From Methanoculleus frigidifontis (lineage in GTDB: Archaea; Halobacteriota; Methanomicrobia; Methanomicrobiales; Methanoculleaceae), in contig NZ_VCYH01000003.1 in assembly GCF_030464345.1 (NCBI RefSeq), positions 248,001-312,000 on the forward strand: a stretch of DNA of 64,000 bases, read 5' to 3'. Made by a program: the position numbers and the translations under genes. Below, in pieces: positions 15,623-25,280 of the stretch. The notes under the pieces are model-generated. The model was given only the letters and a program-made list of their open reading frames with translations. It was not told the DNA's origin and did no database searches. Numbering within the stretch: position 1 is the first letter of the stretch; each line of letters begins with the position of its first letter.

Positions 15623-18600
15623 TCAGTTGAGCCTGAACTGTTCCATCATCTTCTTCAGTTGCTCCGTCATTGCAGCAAGCTCGTGCGAGGCGCTTCCGAC
15701 TTCTTCGGTGGATGCACTAACCTCCTCGGCAAGAGCGGCCATGTCCTCGGTTCTGCCCATGTTCTCCTTTGTCATATCCGTCGAGTCTTCCATCTTCTGC
15801 ATGACGTTGTTGGTGGAGGTTGCCTGGTCTTCGGTCGCCTTGGTGATCTCGGTGATGCCGTGTGCCACCACTTCGGCTTCATCGATGATCCGGTTGAGCG
15901 CCTCGATGGCCTTGTTCACGCTCTCGATACCCTCCTGGATCTCCTGGTGGGACGAGCGCATCGATGTCGCCGTCTTTTCGCTGCTTGCCTGGATCGACCG
16001 GATCAGGTTTTCGATGTCCTGGCTTGCGCCTTTGGACTCGCCGGCGAGGTTCCGGATCTCGCCGGCTACGACGGCAAAGCCCCGGCCGTGCTCGCCCGCC
16101 CGGGCCGCCTCGATCGCTGCGTTCAGTGCAAGCAGGTTCGTCTGGTTGGCGATATCGGTGATCAGCTTCACAATGTTGTTGATCTCCAGCATCTGCGCAT
16201 TCAGGTCGGTGATCTCCTGCACGCTCTGCAGGGAGACTTCCTCCACAAGCTGCATCTTCGAGGTGGCGACCTGGCCGAGGGCTGCGGCGTCGTTGCCCTC
16301 TTTGGCAGCCTTCGACGCATGCTCCATAACCTCCTGCGAGGTGCTTGCAATCTCCTCGATGGATGCGGAGAGATCCGTGATCGCCTGGCCAATCTCCTCG
16401 ATCTTTTCGAGCTGCCGCCGTGCGTCTTCGCTCGACTGCTGGGTGGAGAGCGCCACCTGCTCGGTTGCACGGATGATCTCGTCCGAACTCTTGCTGACCT
16501 CCTGGGTGGTCTGCTCGACCTGCAGTGCCGACTTCACGACCTGCTGCAGGGTGGAGCGGATCGCGGTCAGGGACGTATTGTAGTCCTCTTTCACCTTCTT
16601 GAGGGGATCGTCCTCTCCAACGTTCACAAACGCCGTCAGGTTGCCCTTTGCCATCGCGTCCAGGGCACTGCCGAGCTCATCGGCACTGGCGGCCAGTTTC
16701 GCGTTCTCCTCCTGGGCGTTTTTCATCAGCAGCTGGACTTCTTCCACCTTGTCGTGCATATCCGTCCAGTCGTTCCAGACGTAGAAGGCCATCTCGATAT
16801 CGCCGTTCTTGTCCAGAATCGGGATGGCGTTTAAGGTCAGGTACTTCTGCACGCCGTCGGGCCACTTCGCGAGGACGTCGGTCCGTGCCCGCTTCTTCGT
16901 CTCGTAGCAGGCGTAGAAGTCGTCGCCGTCGATGACCGTGATGTCGTAGTCGTAGAGCTTCTTGGCGAGGGTCTCTTCGCGGGTTCCCCGCCACATCCGG
17001 GCATACTCGTCGTTGATATCGATCCGGCTCTTGTCTGCCCGCAGGACGGCGATGGCGAGCGGGTTGTCCTTGATCATGGTGTCGACACGCTGCTGCGCTG
17101 CAGTGGATTCGTTCATCTTCTCGTGCAGTTCCGTCCAGTCGTTCCAGACATAGAAGGCCATCTCGATATCGCCGTTTGCGTCCAGGATCGGGATGGCGTT
17201 CAGGGTCAGGTATTTCCGGACGCCGTCGGGCCACTTGACCCTGACGTTGGTGGTCGCCCGCTTCTTCGTCTCGTAGCAGGCATAGAAGTGGTCGCCGTCG
17301 AGCACCTCGATGTCGTAGTCATAGAGTTTCTTTGCGAGGGTCTCTTCGCGGGTTCCCCGCCACATCCGGGCATACTCATCGTTGATGTCGAGGCGGCTCT
17401 TGTCGGCACGCAGGACGGCGATGGCGAGCGGGTTGTCCTGGATCATCGTGTCGACCCGCGCCTGCGCCGTCTTGGCCTCTTCTGCCTTATCGTGCACCTC
17501 CGTCCAGTCGTTCCAGACGTAGAAGGCCATCTCGATCTCCCCGTTTTCATCGAGGATGGGGATGGCATTGAGGGTCAGGTACTTCTGCACGCCGTCGGGC
17601 CACTTCGCGAGGACGTCGGTCCGTGCCCGTTTCTTCGTCTCGTAGCAGGCGTAGAAGTCTTCGCCGCCGATGACCGTGATATCGTAGTCGTAGAGCTTCT
17701 TGGCGAGGGTCTCTTCGCGGGTCCCCCGCCACATCCGGACGTACTCGTCGTTGATATCGATCCTGCTCTTGTCGCCCCGCAGCACCGCGATGGCGAGCGG
17801 GTTGTCCTTGATCATGGTGTCGACGCGGTGCTGCATCCGCTTGATCTCTTCCTCCTCTCTGCGCAGCTCGGTGACGTTATTGTAGACGACCAGCAGGCCG
17901 GTGAGCTCGCCTTTGTCGCTCAGGATCGGGATGCCGTACTGCTCGAGAGCGTAGGTTCCGGTCGGGAACTCGACGGTGACTTCGCCGTACGACCGCTGCT
18001 TCTCGCCGATGGCCTTCCTGATCCCGTCTCCCTTCTGGGAGAGGACACGGAAGTCGCGGAGGGTCATGGCCATGACCTTCTCCCGCGCGAAACCACTCAG
18101 TCTGACGAAGGCGTCGTTGGTGACCGTCACCTTCATCTCCGGATCGACGACCAGGATGGGCATCGGGTTCTGCTCGACGATGGTCTCGGACCGCTTCTGG
18201 AGCTCGGCGATCTCGTCCATCTGGGTCTTCAGTTCCTCTTCCTCTTCCCGCTGCCTCGTCACGTCGTTGTAGACGATCAGCAGGCCGGTGAGCTCGCCTT
18301 TGTCGCTCAGGATCGGGATGCCGTACTGCTCCAGGATAAGGGTTCCCGTCGGGAACTCGACGACGACCTCTCCGTACGATCGCTGCTTCTCGCCGATGGC
18401 CTTCTTGATCCCGTCCCCTTTCTGGGAGAGGACGCGGAAATCGCGGAGGGTCATGGCCATGACCTTCTCCCGCGCGAAACCGCTCAGTCTGACGAAGGCG
18501 TCGTTCGTGACCGTCACTTTCATCTCCGGATCGACGACCAGGATGGGCATCGGGTTCTGCTCGACGATGGTCTCTGACCGCTTCTGGAGTTCGGCGATCT

Positions 18601-19243
18601 CGTCCATCTGGGTCTTCAGCTCCTCTTCCTCTTCCCGCTGCTTCGTCACGTCGTTGTAGACGATCAGGATCCGCTCGATATCGCCCCTGTCGTCCAGAAG
18701 CGGGATGCCGTACTGCTCGAGGGTGAAGGTGCCTGCCGGCAGTTCGACGACGACCTCTCCGAAGGCCTTCCGCTTCCCCTTCACCGCCTGCCCGATCCCG
18801 TCACCCTTCTGGGAGACAATACGGAAGTCGCGGAGGGTCATGGTCGTGATCTTCTCCTCCGGAATGCCGCTCAGCTTCGCATATGCCTCGTTCGTGACGG
18901 TTATACGGAAGTCCGCATCCACCACGAGCATCGGCATGGGGTTCTGCCCGATGATCTCGTCGGAAGTCTTGCGAATGTTCTCCACGAGCTGCATGCTCTG
19001 CTGAACCTCCTGCTCTTCACCCTCGACTTTCTCAAGGAGCGTATTGATGGAGGCAGCAAGTGATCTGAATGCCTCCGGAATCCCCGCAGGGTCGATTCTG
19101 CCGGAGAAATCTCCGGCAACTGCTTTTCCGAGTACGGCCTCGATCGCGGGCGGCACCTCGGCCGGCGCCTGGCCCGTCGTCCCGCTCACGCCGGTACCCA
19201 CGGCCCCCGTGAACAGTGCTTTTCTTCCTGGTTTGTCGGTCAT
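15623..19243 (-). CDS. soluble methyl-accepting chemotaxis protein with six PAS modules in two triplets
   Basis: This 1206-residue receptor has no membrane helix, so it is cytoplasmic. The order is a HAMP-like segment (about 35-85), three PAS modules of one type (about 95-455; core [32 protein letters not shown]), and three PAS modules of a second type (about 465-840; core [39 protein letters not shown]). A second HAMP-like segment follows (about 865-915), then the methyl-accepting signalling domain with hairpin tip [19 protein letters not shown]. The second-type modules repeat every 369 bases (same word at 17051, 17420, 17789), and two of the first type repeat every 390 bases. Their high DNA identity points to recent tandem duplication. 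No CheR-docking pentapeptide is seen at the C-terminus (ends EQFRLN). Confidence 0.9.
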   Translation of the reverse strand: MTDKPGRKALFTGAVGTGVSGTTGQAPAEVPPAIEAVLGKAVAGDFSGRIDPAGIPEAFRSLAASINTLLEKVEGEEQEVQQSMQLVENIRKTSDEIIGQNPMPMLVVDADFRITVTNEAYAKLSGIPEEKITTMTLRDFRIVSQKGDGIGQAVKGKRKAFGEVVVELPAGTFTLEQYGIPLLDDRGDIERILIVYNDVTKQREEEEELKTQMDEIAELQKRSETIVEQNPMPILVVDPEMKVTVTNDAFVRLSGFAREKVMAMTLRDFRVLSQKGDGIKKAIGEKQRSYGEVVVEFPTGTLILEQYGIPILSDKGELTGLLIVYNDVTRQREEEEELKTQMDEIAELQKRSETIVEQNPMPILVVDPEMKVTVTNDAFVRLSGFAREKVMAMTLRDFRVLSQKGDGIRKAIGEKQRSYGEVTVEFPTGTYALEQYGIPILSDKGELTGLLVVYNNVTELRREEEEIKRMQHRVDTMIKDNPLAIAVLRGDKSRIDINDEYVRMWRGTREETLAKKLYDYDITVIGGEDFYACYETKKRARTDVLAKWPDGVQKYLTLNAIPILDENGEIEMAFYVWNDWTEVHDKAEEAKTAQARVDTMIQDNPLAIAVLRADKSRLDINDEYARMWRGTREETLAKKLYDYDIEVLDGDHFYACYETKKRATTNVRVKWPDGVRKYLTLNAIPILDANGDIEMAFYVWNDWTELHEKMNESTAAQQRVDTMIKDNPLAIAVLRADKSRIDINDEYARMWRGTREETLAKKLYDYDITVIDGDDFYACYETKKRARTDVLAKWPDGVQKYLTLNAIPILDKNGDIEMAFYVWNDWTDMHDKVEEVQLLMKNAQEENAKLAASADELGSALDAMAKGNLTAFVNVGEDDPLKKVKEDYNTSLTAIRSTLQQVVKSALQVEQTTQEVSKSSDEIIRATEQVALSTQQSSEDARRQLEKIEEIGQAITDLSASIEEIASTSQEVMEHASKAAKEGNDAAALGQVATSKMQLVEEVSLQSVQEITDLNAQMLEINNIVKLITDIANQTNLLALNAAIEAARAGEHGRGFAVVAGEIRNLAGESKGASQDIENLIRSIQASSEKTATSMRSSHQEIQEGIESVNKAIEALNRIIDEAEVVAHGITEITKATEDQATSTNNVMQKMEDSTDMTKENMGRTEDMAALAEEVSASTEEVGSASHELAAMTEQLKKMMEQFRLN

Positions 19244-19279
19244 AGTTTTTCTTCCTCCCTTCCGGATTCTCCCGTCGCT

Positions 19280-20203
19280 TCAGTTCCAGTTCTGTATCGT
19301 GGACGCAATCGTTCGATACATCTCTCCTGCGTCGCTTTCGGGTGCATAGTGCGAGATGGGCAGCCCCTTCTGCTGCGTCTCGTAGATCTTCGGCGAGTAC
19401 GGAACCGTGAAGACCTGCTTGAAGTGTTTCTTCACCTCGTCCTCAAGGTCGGTCAGCCTCTGGCGCTCTTTCTCGTCATCCGGGGATGCCCTGGGAGCAA
19501 AAAGGCGTTTGATGAAGAGTGCCAGTCCTCCTGTCGATTCGTCTTTTGCTTCGCCCGGCCGGTTCCAGCGTGTCAGAATGGCAACGTCGGTCTCGACTCG
19601 TGCGCCGAGAATCTCTCCGATATCATCGAAGATGGTGGAGAGGGCTCCTATCCCTTTGAGTGCGAACGTGCCGGGATCAAGGGTCACGATGGTGTGGTCG
19701 GCTGCAACGAGGCCGTTGATAACGAACTGGCCCATGCTCGGAGGAGTATCGATCAGGATGTAGTCGTACTGCGCTACCATCGGCGTCAGCAGTTCCCTGA
19801 GAATTCCCGCACGGTCACCGATGTTGTAGAGGTACGGCTCGACGCCGACGAGGTCGAGGGTCGCCGGTGCGAGATCTACCCCCGAAGCGGTGGGAATGAT
19901 GATCTCTGCGAGGGGGACGTCCGGGAACCCCTCAAAGACGCTCATGAACACGTCATACATGCTGTGCTCCAGCGAGTCCGGTTCAACGCCGAGCCCGGTT
20001 GTGGCGTTGGCCTGCGGATCGCAGTCGACGACGAGCACCTTCTTTCCGGCTTTCTGGAGAAACCCTGCAATGTTGATGCACGATGTCGTTTTTCCTGTCC
20101 CACCTTTATGGTGGGCGAACGCTACGATGGTAATGCTAGCACCCCTATTACGTGTATTTGCAATATGTGAACTTAAATCTATTTTTCCTGTATGGGCACT
20201 CAT
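19280..20203 (-). CDS. ParA/Soj-family ATPase linked to chemotaxis genes
   Basis: The 307-residue P-loop ATPase has a deviant Walker A at residues 33-40 (KGGTGKTT), the VLVVDCDPQAN switch segment, IDTPPSMGQFV, and a C-terminal IYETQQKGLPISHYAPES typical of ParA/Soj. ParA proteins use ATP-dependent surface gradients to position DNA or protein cargo. It is the first gene before the receptor, with a gap of 36 bases, so a role in placing the cytoplasmic chemoreceptor cluster (like bacterial ParC or PpfA) is inferred. No parB is adjacent. The N-terminal 22 residues before the first strand are longer than usual, so a later start is possible. Confidence 0.85.
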   Translation of the reverse strand: MSAHTGKIDLSSHIANTRNRGASITIVAFAHHKGGTGKTTSCINIAGFLQKAGKKVLVVDCDPQANATTGLGVEPDSLEHSMYDVFMSVFEGFPDVPLAEIIIPTASGVDLAPATLDLVGVEPYLYNIGDRAGILRELLTPMVAQYDYILIDTPPSMGQFVINGLVAADHTIVTLDPGTFALKGIGALSTIFDDIGEILGARVETDVAILTRWNRPGEAKDESTGGLALFIKRLFAPRASPDDEKERQRLTDLEDEVKKHFKQVFTVPYSPKIYETQQKGLPISHYAPESDAGEMYRTIASTIQNWN

Positions 20204-20485
20204 GCCGCCGGTTATCTCATTTCCTGAATCATTGGTTCACTTTTTTGCCGGAAAGGGGCGGCATGTCTCCGGCTGCCGGGACGATGGATTCACGCGGAGT
20301 ATCGAAGACCGGATTTTTGGGATTGCCGGCAGTTCCGGCATATCTCGCCTCCCGGGGGCTTTAGCATGCGGCCGGCGGGCGGTTCGGCCATGGTATCCAC
20401 GGAGCGATCCCGGCATGCCCCGGCGGGGATAATGTCAGAGCCGGGATCGCAAAGAATAATTCTCTTTCTGCTCCACACTCAATCA

Positions 20486-20842
20486 ATGTCCAAAAAATGT
20501 GCGGCTCTTTGTATTCTCATCCTCGGCGTGGCGATCGGCGCTGCCGGCTGCCTGGGCGACGGTTTCAGTTTCGGGGATGCGGTCTATGCCGACGATGCGC
20601 TCACTATCGGGATAGAGAGTTCCCGAGACGTGGCCGGTGCGGTCATGCAGGTCGGGGTGACCGAGATGGCCGGTTTTTCGCAGAACGAGATCTCCACCGA
20701 GGCGGTCTACGTCGATCTCCGGCAGGGTATGCACGAGTACACCTATGCGATCGGTCTTGCGCCCGGTGAGTACCGGGTCTACCTTCTCCTCTTCGTCGAC
20801 GGCGAACGGGTTGCCTCCGTGATCCGGGATGTGGAGGTGTAG
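20486..20842 (+). CDS. small secreted lipoprotein-like protein
   Basis: The 118-residue protein starts with a signal sequence of 21 residues (MSKKCAALC..., ending IGAAGC) followed by Cys22, which fits an archaeal lipobox. The mature part is one beta-rich domain with DALTIGIESSRDVAGAVMQV, a YTYAIGLAPGEYRVYLLLF core and a VIRDVEV C-terminus. The ATG at 20486 gives a clean signal peptide, whereas the longer frame does not. Its stop lies three bases before the ade start, so the two are co-transcribed. The function is unknown. Confidence 0.65.
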   Translation: MSKKCAALCILILGVAIGAAGCLGDGFSFGDAVYADDALTIGIESSRDVAGAVMQVGVTEMAGFSQNEISTEAVYVDLRQGMHEYTYAIGLAPGEYRVYLLLFVDGERVASVIRDVEV

Positions 20843-20845
20843 GCG

Positions 20846-22504
20846 GTGAACCGGGAGGGCATCGCTGCGGCACGGGGGCTTGCACCGGCCGACAGCGTCT
20901 ATACGAACTGCGAGATCTTCAACCCGTTCGCCTGCACGTGGGAGAAGACCGGCCTTGCGGTGAAAGACGGCCTTGTCGTCGGGCTTGGCGAGTATACCGG
21001 CCGAAAGGAGGTCGACTGCGGCGGCGCCCGGATCGTCCCGGGGCTGATCGACGCCCATGTCCACATCGAGAGTTTGCTCCTCACGCCTGCGGAGTACGCC
21101 CGCCTTGTCCTCCGGCACGGCACCACGACGGTGGTGGCGGATCCCCATGAGATAGCGAACGTCTGCGGCTCTGCGGGCATCGAGTACATCCTGCGCGAGA
21201 GCGGTGCGACGCCGCTCGATATCCTGGTAATGCTCCCGTCCTGCGTCCCGGCGACGCCGATGGACCGGGGCGGCGCGGTGCTCGGCCCCGAGGACCTCAG
21301 GGCGTTCGTCGGCCGCGACGGTGTCATCGGCCTTGGGGAGATGATGAACGTCCCCGGCGTGCTGGCCGGGGACGGCGAGGTCGCAGAGAAGCTCGATCTC
21401 TGTGCAATCGTCGACGGCCACGCACCGCTGCTGTCCGGCAAAGACCTGAACGCCTACATGTATGCAGGGATTGACAGCGATCACGAGTGCACGCAGCTCC
21501 CGGAGGGCCGGGAGAAACTGCTGCGGGGGATGTACGTCATGATGCGGGAGGGTTCGACGGAGCGGAACCTCCGGGAGCTGGTGCCGCTCGTCGATGCCTG
21601 CACCGCCCCGCGCTGCTGCTTTGCGACCGACGACCGGCACGTGGATATGCTGCTTGGCGCGGGGCATATCGACGACTGCATCCGGAAAGCCATCTTTTAC
21701 GGGTGTGAACCCGAGATCGCGCTCCGTATGGCGACCCTCTCCGCCGCCGAGCGTTTCGGGCTGCACGACCGGGGTGCGCTCGCTCCCGGCAGGATAGCCG
21801 ACTTCTGCATCCTCGACGATTGCGAGACCTTCCGGGTGGCGCGGACGTTCAAGCGGGGTATTGAGGTCGTCGATCCGGGCTACCGCGCTCCGGCCGCTCT
21901 CCGGCGCCCGCCGGTTGCCCGGCTGCCCGTCCCCGGAGATCTCGCGATCGCCGGCGAGGGCGTTGCCCGGGTCGTCGGTCTCGTCCCCGGCCAGATCATG
22001 ACCGAAGACCTCCGGTTCGCGGTGGCGGGGGCGAGCCTCCCCGATACCGGCCGCGACATCCTCAAAGCGGTGGTCACTGACCGGTACCGCGGGAGCGGTT
22101 TCGGGGTCGGGCTCGTCCACGGGTTCGGCCTTCTCACGGGTGCGCTGGCGAGCAGCGTCTCCCACGACTCGCACAACATCGTAGCGGTCGGTGCGGACGA
22201 CGGCGCCATCGTCCGGGCGATCGCCGAGGTTGCCGGGCTCGGCGGCGGGATGGCGGCCGTATCGGACGGGGCGGTCACGTCGCTCCCGCTGGACTGTGCC
22301 GGACTGATGTCGACGCTTCCCTACGACGAGGTCGCCCGGCGCCTGGCGGACCTCGAGGAGCATGCCCGGAGCCTCGGCGCCGTGGCGAATCCCTTTATGT
22401 ACCTCTCCTTCCTCGCGCTGACCGTGATCCCGCACCTGCGGGTGACGGAGCGGGGTGTCTTCGACGTCGACGCCTTTGCGGACGTGCCGCTGTTTGTTCC
22501 GTAA
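20846..22504 (+). CDS. ade: adenine deaminase
   Basis: Adenine deaminase converts adenine to hypoxanthine for purine salvage. The 552-residue amidohydrolase has VPGLIDAHVHIES (metal-binding HVH), LRHGTTTVVADPHEIANV, a GEMMNVPGVL segment, HAPLLSGKDLNAY, DSDHECT, CFATDDRHVDM, and the C-terminal half with SHDSHNIVAVG and GGGMAAVSDG typical of the Ade family. The length is normal. The start is a GTG at 20846. It follows a lipoprotein gene by three bases and faces the EamA gene. Confidence 0.93.
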   Translation: MNREGIAAARGLAPADSVYTNCEIFNPFACTWEKTGLAVKDGLVVGLGEYTGRKEVDCGGARIVPGLIDAHVHIESLLLTPAEYARLVLRHGTTTVVADPHEIANVCGSAGIEYILRESGATPLDILVMLPSCVPATPMDRGGAVLGPEDLRAFVGRDGVIGLGEMMNVPGVLAGDGEVAEKLDLCAIVDGHAPLLSGKDLNAYMYAGIDSDHECTQLPEGREKLLRGMYVMMREGSTERNLRELVPLVDACTAPRCCFATDDRHVDMLLGAGHIDDCIRKAIFYGCEPEIALRMATLSAAERFGLHDRGALAPGRIADFCILDDCETFRVARTFKRGIEVVDPGYRAPAALRRPPVARLPVPGDLAIAGEGVARVVGLVPGQIMTEDLRFAVAGASLPDTGRDILKAVVTDRYRGSGFGVGLVHGFGLLTGALASSVSHDSHNIVAVGADDGAIVRAIAEVAGLGGGMAAVSDGAVTSLPLDCAGLMSTLPYDEVARRLADLEEHARSLGAVANPFMYLSFLALTVIPHLRVTERGVFDVDAFADVPLFVP

Positions 22505-22618
22505 GTGCCGGTCGGTGAGGGGGCTGACCGCCTCTCCTCACCTCACCCCCCTCCTCTGCGATTGCCATCTCGGTCCGCCGGGTCCGGGAAGGCGAGAGTC
22601 AAAGATTCTCTTCAATCT

Positions 22619-23485
22619 TCAGAAGAGGATCAGCACCGCCGCGCCTGCGGCCATCATCGCCGCTCCGGGGAATCGGGTGTGGAGTTCTCCTTCGCGGAGG
22701 ATCAGTCCGCCGTACAGGACGGTCATGAGAATGCTCAGCCGTTTCATCGATATGACGTACGGCACGATCTGGACGGAGAGCGCGAGATTGATCGAGACCG
22801 CTCCGGCCGCGAGAACGGCGCCCGTTATGAGAAGAGGCCTGACGGCGAGAGGCTGACGGGCTCTTTCCTCCCGCTCCCCTCGGTTCCGTGCTGCAATGCC
22901 GAGGACGACGCCCATGACGGTCAGGATGCACGCCGTCCCGAAAAGCGGGTCTGAGTTTAAGAGTGCCAGTTTGTCGGCGTTGGCGCCGATGCTGAAGAGA
23001 AATGCGACGGCCAGCATTGCGAGGATTCCTGCATCGCTCCGCATCTTCCTGAAAGGGTCGAGAAGGCCGGCCGGTTTTCCGGTCATGGTGAGGACGTAGG
23101 CGCCGGCTGCGACGGATGCGATCCCGATGAGCCCGAAAGTGTCCGGAAACTCCCCGAGCATCACTGCGGACGTGACGATGAGAAACAGGGGGGTGAAGGC
23201 TATCATCGGCACGGCGAGCGAGATGTCGGTCGTCTGCAGCGCCCGGTAGTACAGGGTTGCTGCCAGGGTGTTCACTCCCGCCGAGGTGAGGACGGCGGGG
23301 TAAAACATGTCTCCGAGCGTCGGGGTTCCCATGGCGGCCGATGCGGCGAGCAGGAGCGTCCCCGAGCAGAGGAATGTGCCTGCAGCAAAGGTAACTGCTC
23401 CGATATCGCCGACATAGCGCTTGACGAGTATGGAGTATGCCGCATCGAGCGTTGCACCCGCGACGGCGAAGGCGATCCAGAGCAT
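22619..23485 (-). CDS. EamA/DMT-family membrane transporter
   Basis: The 288-residue protein has about ten hydrophobic helices in two EamA-like halves. The first half contains YYRALQTTDISLAVPMIAFT followed by GEFP, and the second half contains VPYVISMKRLSILMTVLYGG followed by REGE. Both match the fourth-helix and end-of-domain features of drug/metabolite transporters. The substrate is unknown. It is convergent with ade and precedes no obvious partner; the next gene downstream in its orientation is on the other strand. Confidence 0.75.
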   Translation of the reverse strand: MLWIAFAVAGATLDAAYSILVKRYVGDIGAVTFAAGTFLCSGTLLLAASAAMGTPTLGDMFYPAVLTSAGVNTLAATLYYRALQTTDISLAVPMIAFTPLFLIVTSAVMLGEFPDTFGLIGIASVAAGAYVLTMTGKPAGLLDPFRKMRSDAGILAMLAVAFLFSIGANADKLALLNSDPLFGTACILTVMGVVLGIAARNRGEREERARQPLAVRPLLITGAVLAAGAVSINLALSVQIVPYVISMKRLSILMTVLYGGLILREGELHTRFPGAAMMAAGAAVLILF

Positions 23486-23511
23486 CTCGCCCCTGGTTGG
23501 GGGCCGATCTC

Positions 23512-24252
23512 TTATGCATTGCTGAGCAGGAAGATCGCGGCGAGGATGATCGGCTGATGGAGGAAGTAGATGAAGAGGGAGTGGCGCCCCAGGAACGCGA
23601 GCGGCCGGGCTGCTCCGGGCTCCGCAATCTTCACCGAAAATCCTCTGGTGCCTTCGGGGTAGAACTTCTTGCCGAAGTAGATCCCGAAGAGGACGAGCCC
23701 GAACCAGGGGAGGAGCGGGACGTAGTCGAGGCTGGTGAACGACGATGGGTGGATGCCGAGCCAGAGCAGCGGCCAGGGGCCGGTGATGGCGTTCGTGACG
23801 TAGCCCGCGAAAAGAGCCGCGACGCCGAAGAGAAGGTTGGCCTCCTCGAAGCGTATGAAGAACGGGGCGATGATGACGGCGATCCCGATGAAGTGGAGGA
23901 TGCCGAAGACGATGTAGCCCGACGGCAGGAAGAGGTAGGTCGCGGCGGTGACGACGAGGCCGTAGCCGAAGATGGTTGCGCCCCTTTTCAGATATTTCCT
24001 GCGGAGAGCCTGCGCATCAAGCCGCCTGCTCGAGCGTGCGTAGCTGATCGTCAGCGAGAGGCCGACAAGAAAGATGAACGTGGATGCCGTGGCGTATGCC
24101 AGCATCCGCCAGAACCCGGTCGCAACGGTGACCGTGACGATGCCGAAGTAATTGAGGTCGAAGACGGCGTGGAAGAGGATCATCGTGACGACGGCGATGC
24201 CCCGGGCGGCATCGATCTCCCAGTAGCGGCCGGAGATGGCCGTCCCCGTCAT
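23512..24252 (-). CDS. multi-pass membrane protein, heparan-alpha-glucosaminide N-acetyltransferase-like (DUF1624 type)
   Basis: The 246-residue protein has about eight hydrophobic helices. Its N-terminus (YWEIDAARGIAVVTMILFHA) is the hallmark of the DUF1624/HGSNAT catalytic domain: an Arg-Gly in the first helix and a conserved His (FHAVFDLNYFG) in the motif. Further helices hold FGILHFIGIAVIIAP and the C-terminal GRHSLFIYFLHQPI. Such enzymes transfer acetyl groups to glycans across a membrane; the substrate here is unknown. The ATG at 24252 is chosen because the longer frame has no protein-like content and runs into the small zinc-ribbon gene, which lies 13 bases upstream. Confidence 0.7.
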   Translation of the reverse strand: MTGTAISGRYWEIDAARGIAVVTMILFHAVFDLNYFGIVTVTVATGFWRMLAYATASTFIFLVGLSLTISYARSSRRLDAQALRRKYLKRGATIFGYGLVVTAATYLFLPSGYIVFGILHFIGIAVIIAPFFIRFEEANLLFGVAALFAGYVTNAITGPWPLLWLGIHPSSFTSLDYVPLLPWFGLVLFGIYFGKKFYPEGTRGFSVKIAEPGAARPLAFLGRHSLFIYFLHQPIILAAIFLLSNA

Positions 24253-24265
24253 GGGCTCCACAGCA

Positions 24266-24424
24266 TCAGAAGGCGGCACGCTGCACGTCCACTCCGCAGA
24301 GCGGGCAGGTCGTAAGCTCCTCGATCTCCTGCATCTGTTCTTCCGTCGGCTGGTTGTAGATCCGGGAAAAGCCGCAGTGCCTGCTGCACTCAAGAACAAT
24401 AAAGAGACTGCATATCCTGCCCAT
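24266..24424 (-). CDS. 52-residue zinc-ribbon-like protein
   Basis: A short open frame from the ATG at 24424 to TGA at 24266 encodes 52 residues. Two Cys pairs are visible: C13 and C17 (ECSRHCGF) and C40 and C43 (TTCPLCG), joined by an acidic helix (EEQMQEIEEL). This looks like a small zinc ribbon. An additional Cys5 lies near the start. It precedes the membrane acyltransferase-like gene by 13 bases on the same strand, so they may be co-expressed. The family is not recognised. Evidence for its reality is the paired cysteines, tight spacing and a GAGATGAT sequence upstream. Confidence 0.55.
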   Translation of the reverse strand: MGRICSLFIVLECSRHCGFSRIYNQPTEEQMQEIEELTTCPLCGVDVQRAAF

Positions 24425-25280
24425 GGTCGGTCACATCATCTCGTCGTGGTCTTCTTTTTCAGTATGGTGCCCGCAGCTCATAAGTATATCACCGCTCCCG
24501 TACACGTGATCGGAAAAGTGGCCGGCAAGATGATCGCCTGCGCACGGATCGAAGAGATGCCGGTAGTGCCCTCCGAAACAACTGATACTCCCTTTGTTGC
24601 GATCGCGTCCGGGTGTTCCCGATTGATTGCACCCCGGGGCACGGCTTTCCATTGGGTATCGCCATGACTGCCCCCGCCCCCCGGGGCGGGGGAGGTATGC
24701 GGATCTTTGCGTAAGACAGGGGAGGGGGGAAGCCCCCATACACGCTACCGTGCCCTCTGGGTGCACCGAAATTCCTGGTGCTATCGGCGGGGTCTAGGCA
24801 ATAGATGAGGTTCCATCTCTTGCTCCGGATGACCGCAATCCGGGGTATTCGGGGGCACGGCTTTCCCCTGGGTATCGCCATGACTGCCCCCGCCCCTTGA
24901 GGGGCGGGGGAGGAGGCCGGAGGCCGGGTGGGGTGGGGTTGACAATGTCTGGGGATCTTCGCGGGAGACAGGGGAGGGGAAAACCCCTCCCCGTCAGCCC
25001 CACCCCCATGGTAATAGCCACCACGGTTCACGGCATGCGGGCATGCGTGAGAAAAAAGGCCGAACTTCGGGAACCGGCCTGATCAGGCACCAATCTCGTC
25101 CGGGAAGAATGACAGCCGGAAGAGAGCTTCACCAAAGCCCGATCATGGAAATCTTCTCCCCATGGTATTTTCTCATGAACGCGGGTTGGTGCGCACCATA
25201 ATTCGGTCGGATTCTCTGAGATCACGTATCAGGTATATGCTGGAGCACTACCGAGATGCCGCAGCGGTTCTCGTTTCCCC
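24425..25280. repeat. 856-base intergenic region holding a cluster of GC-rich repeats
   Basis: No credible gene is present. From about 24630 to 25050 the region is a mosaic of repeat words. A block with CACGGCTTTCC and GGGTATCGCCATGACTGCCC occurs twice (about 24637-24705 and 24856-24915). A block with GACAGGGGAGGGG and its C-rich complement also occurs twice (about 24717-24736 and 24968-24991). The stretch 24744-24906 is copied without gaps at 51514-51676, with about seven differences in 163 bases. CCACGGTTCACGGCATG near 25020-25036 is shared with about 51750-51766. These look like members of a non-coding repeat family with strong hairpins. Confidence 0.7.

Noticed and set aside
20483-22435. 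650-codon open frame on the minus strand
   Set aside because: Antisense shadow of the adenine deaminase and lipoprotein genes; its translation has no recognisable protein features.
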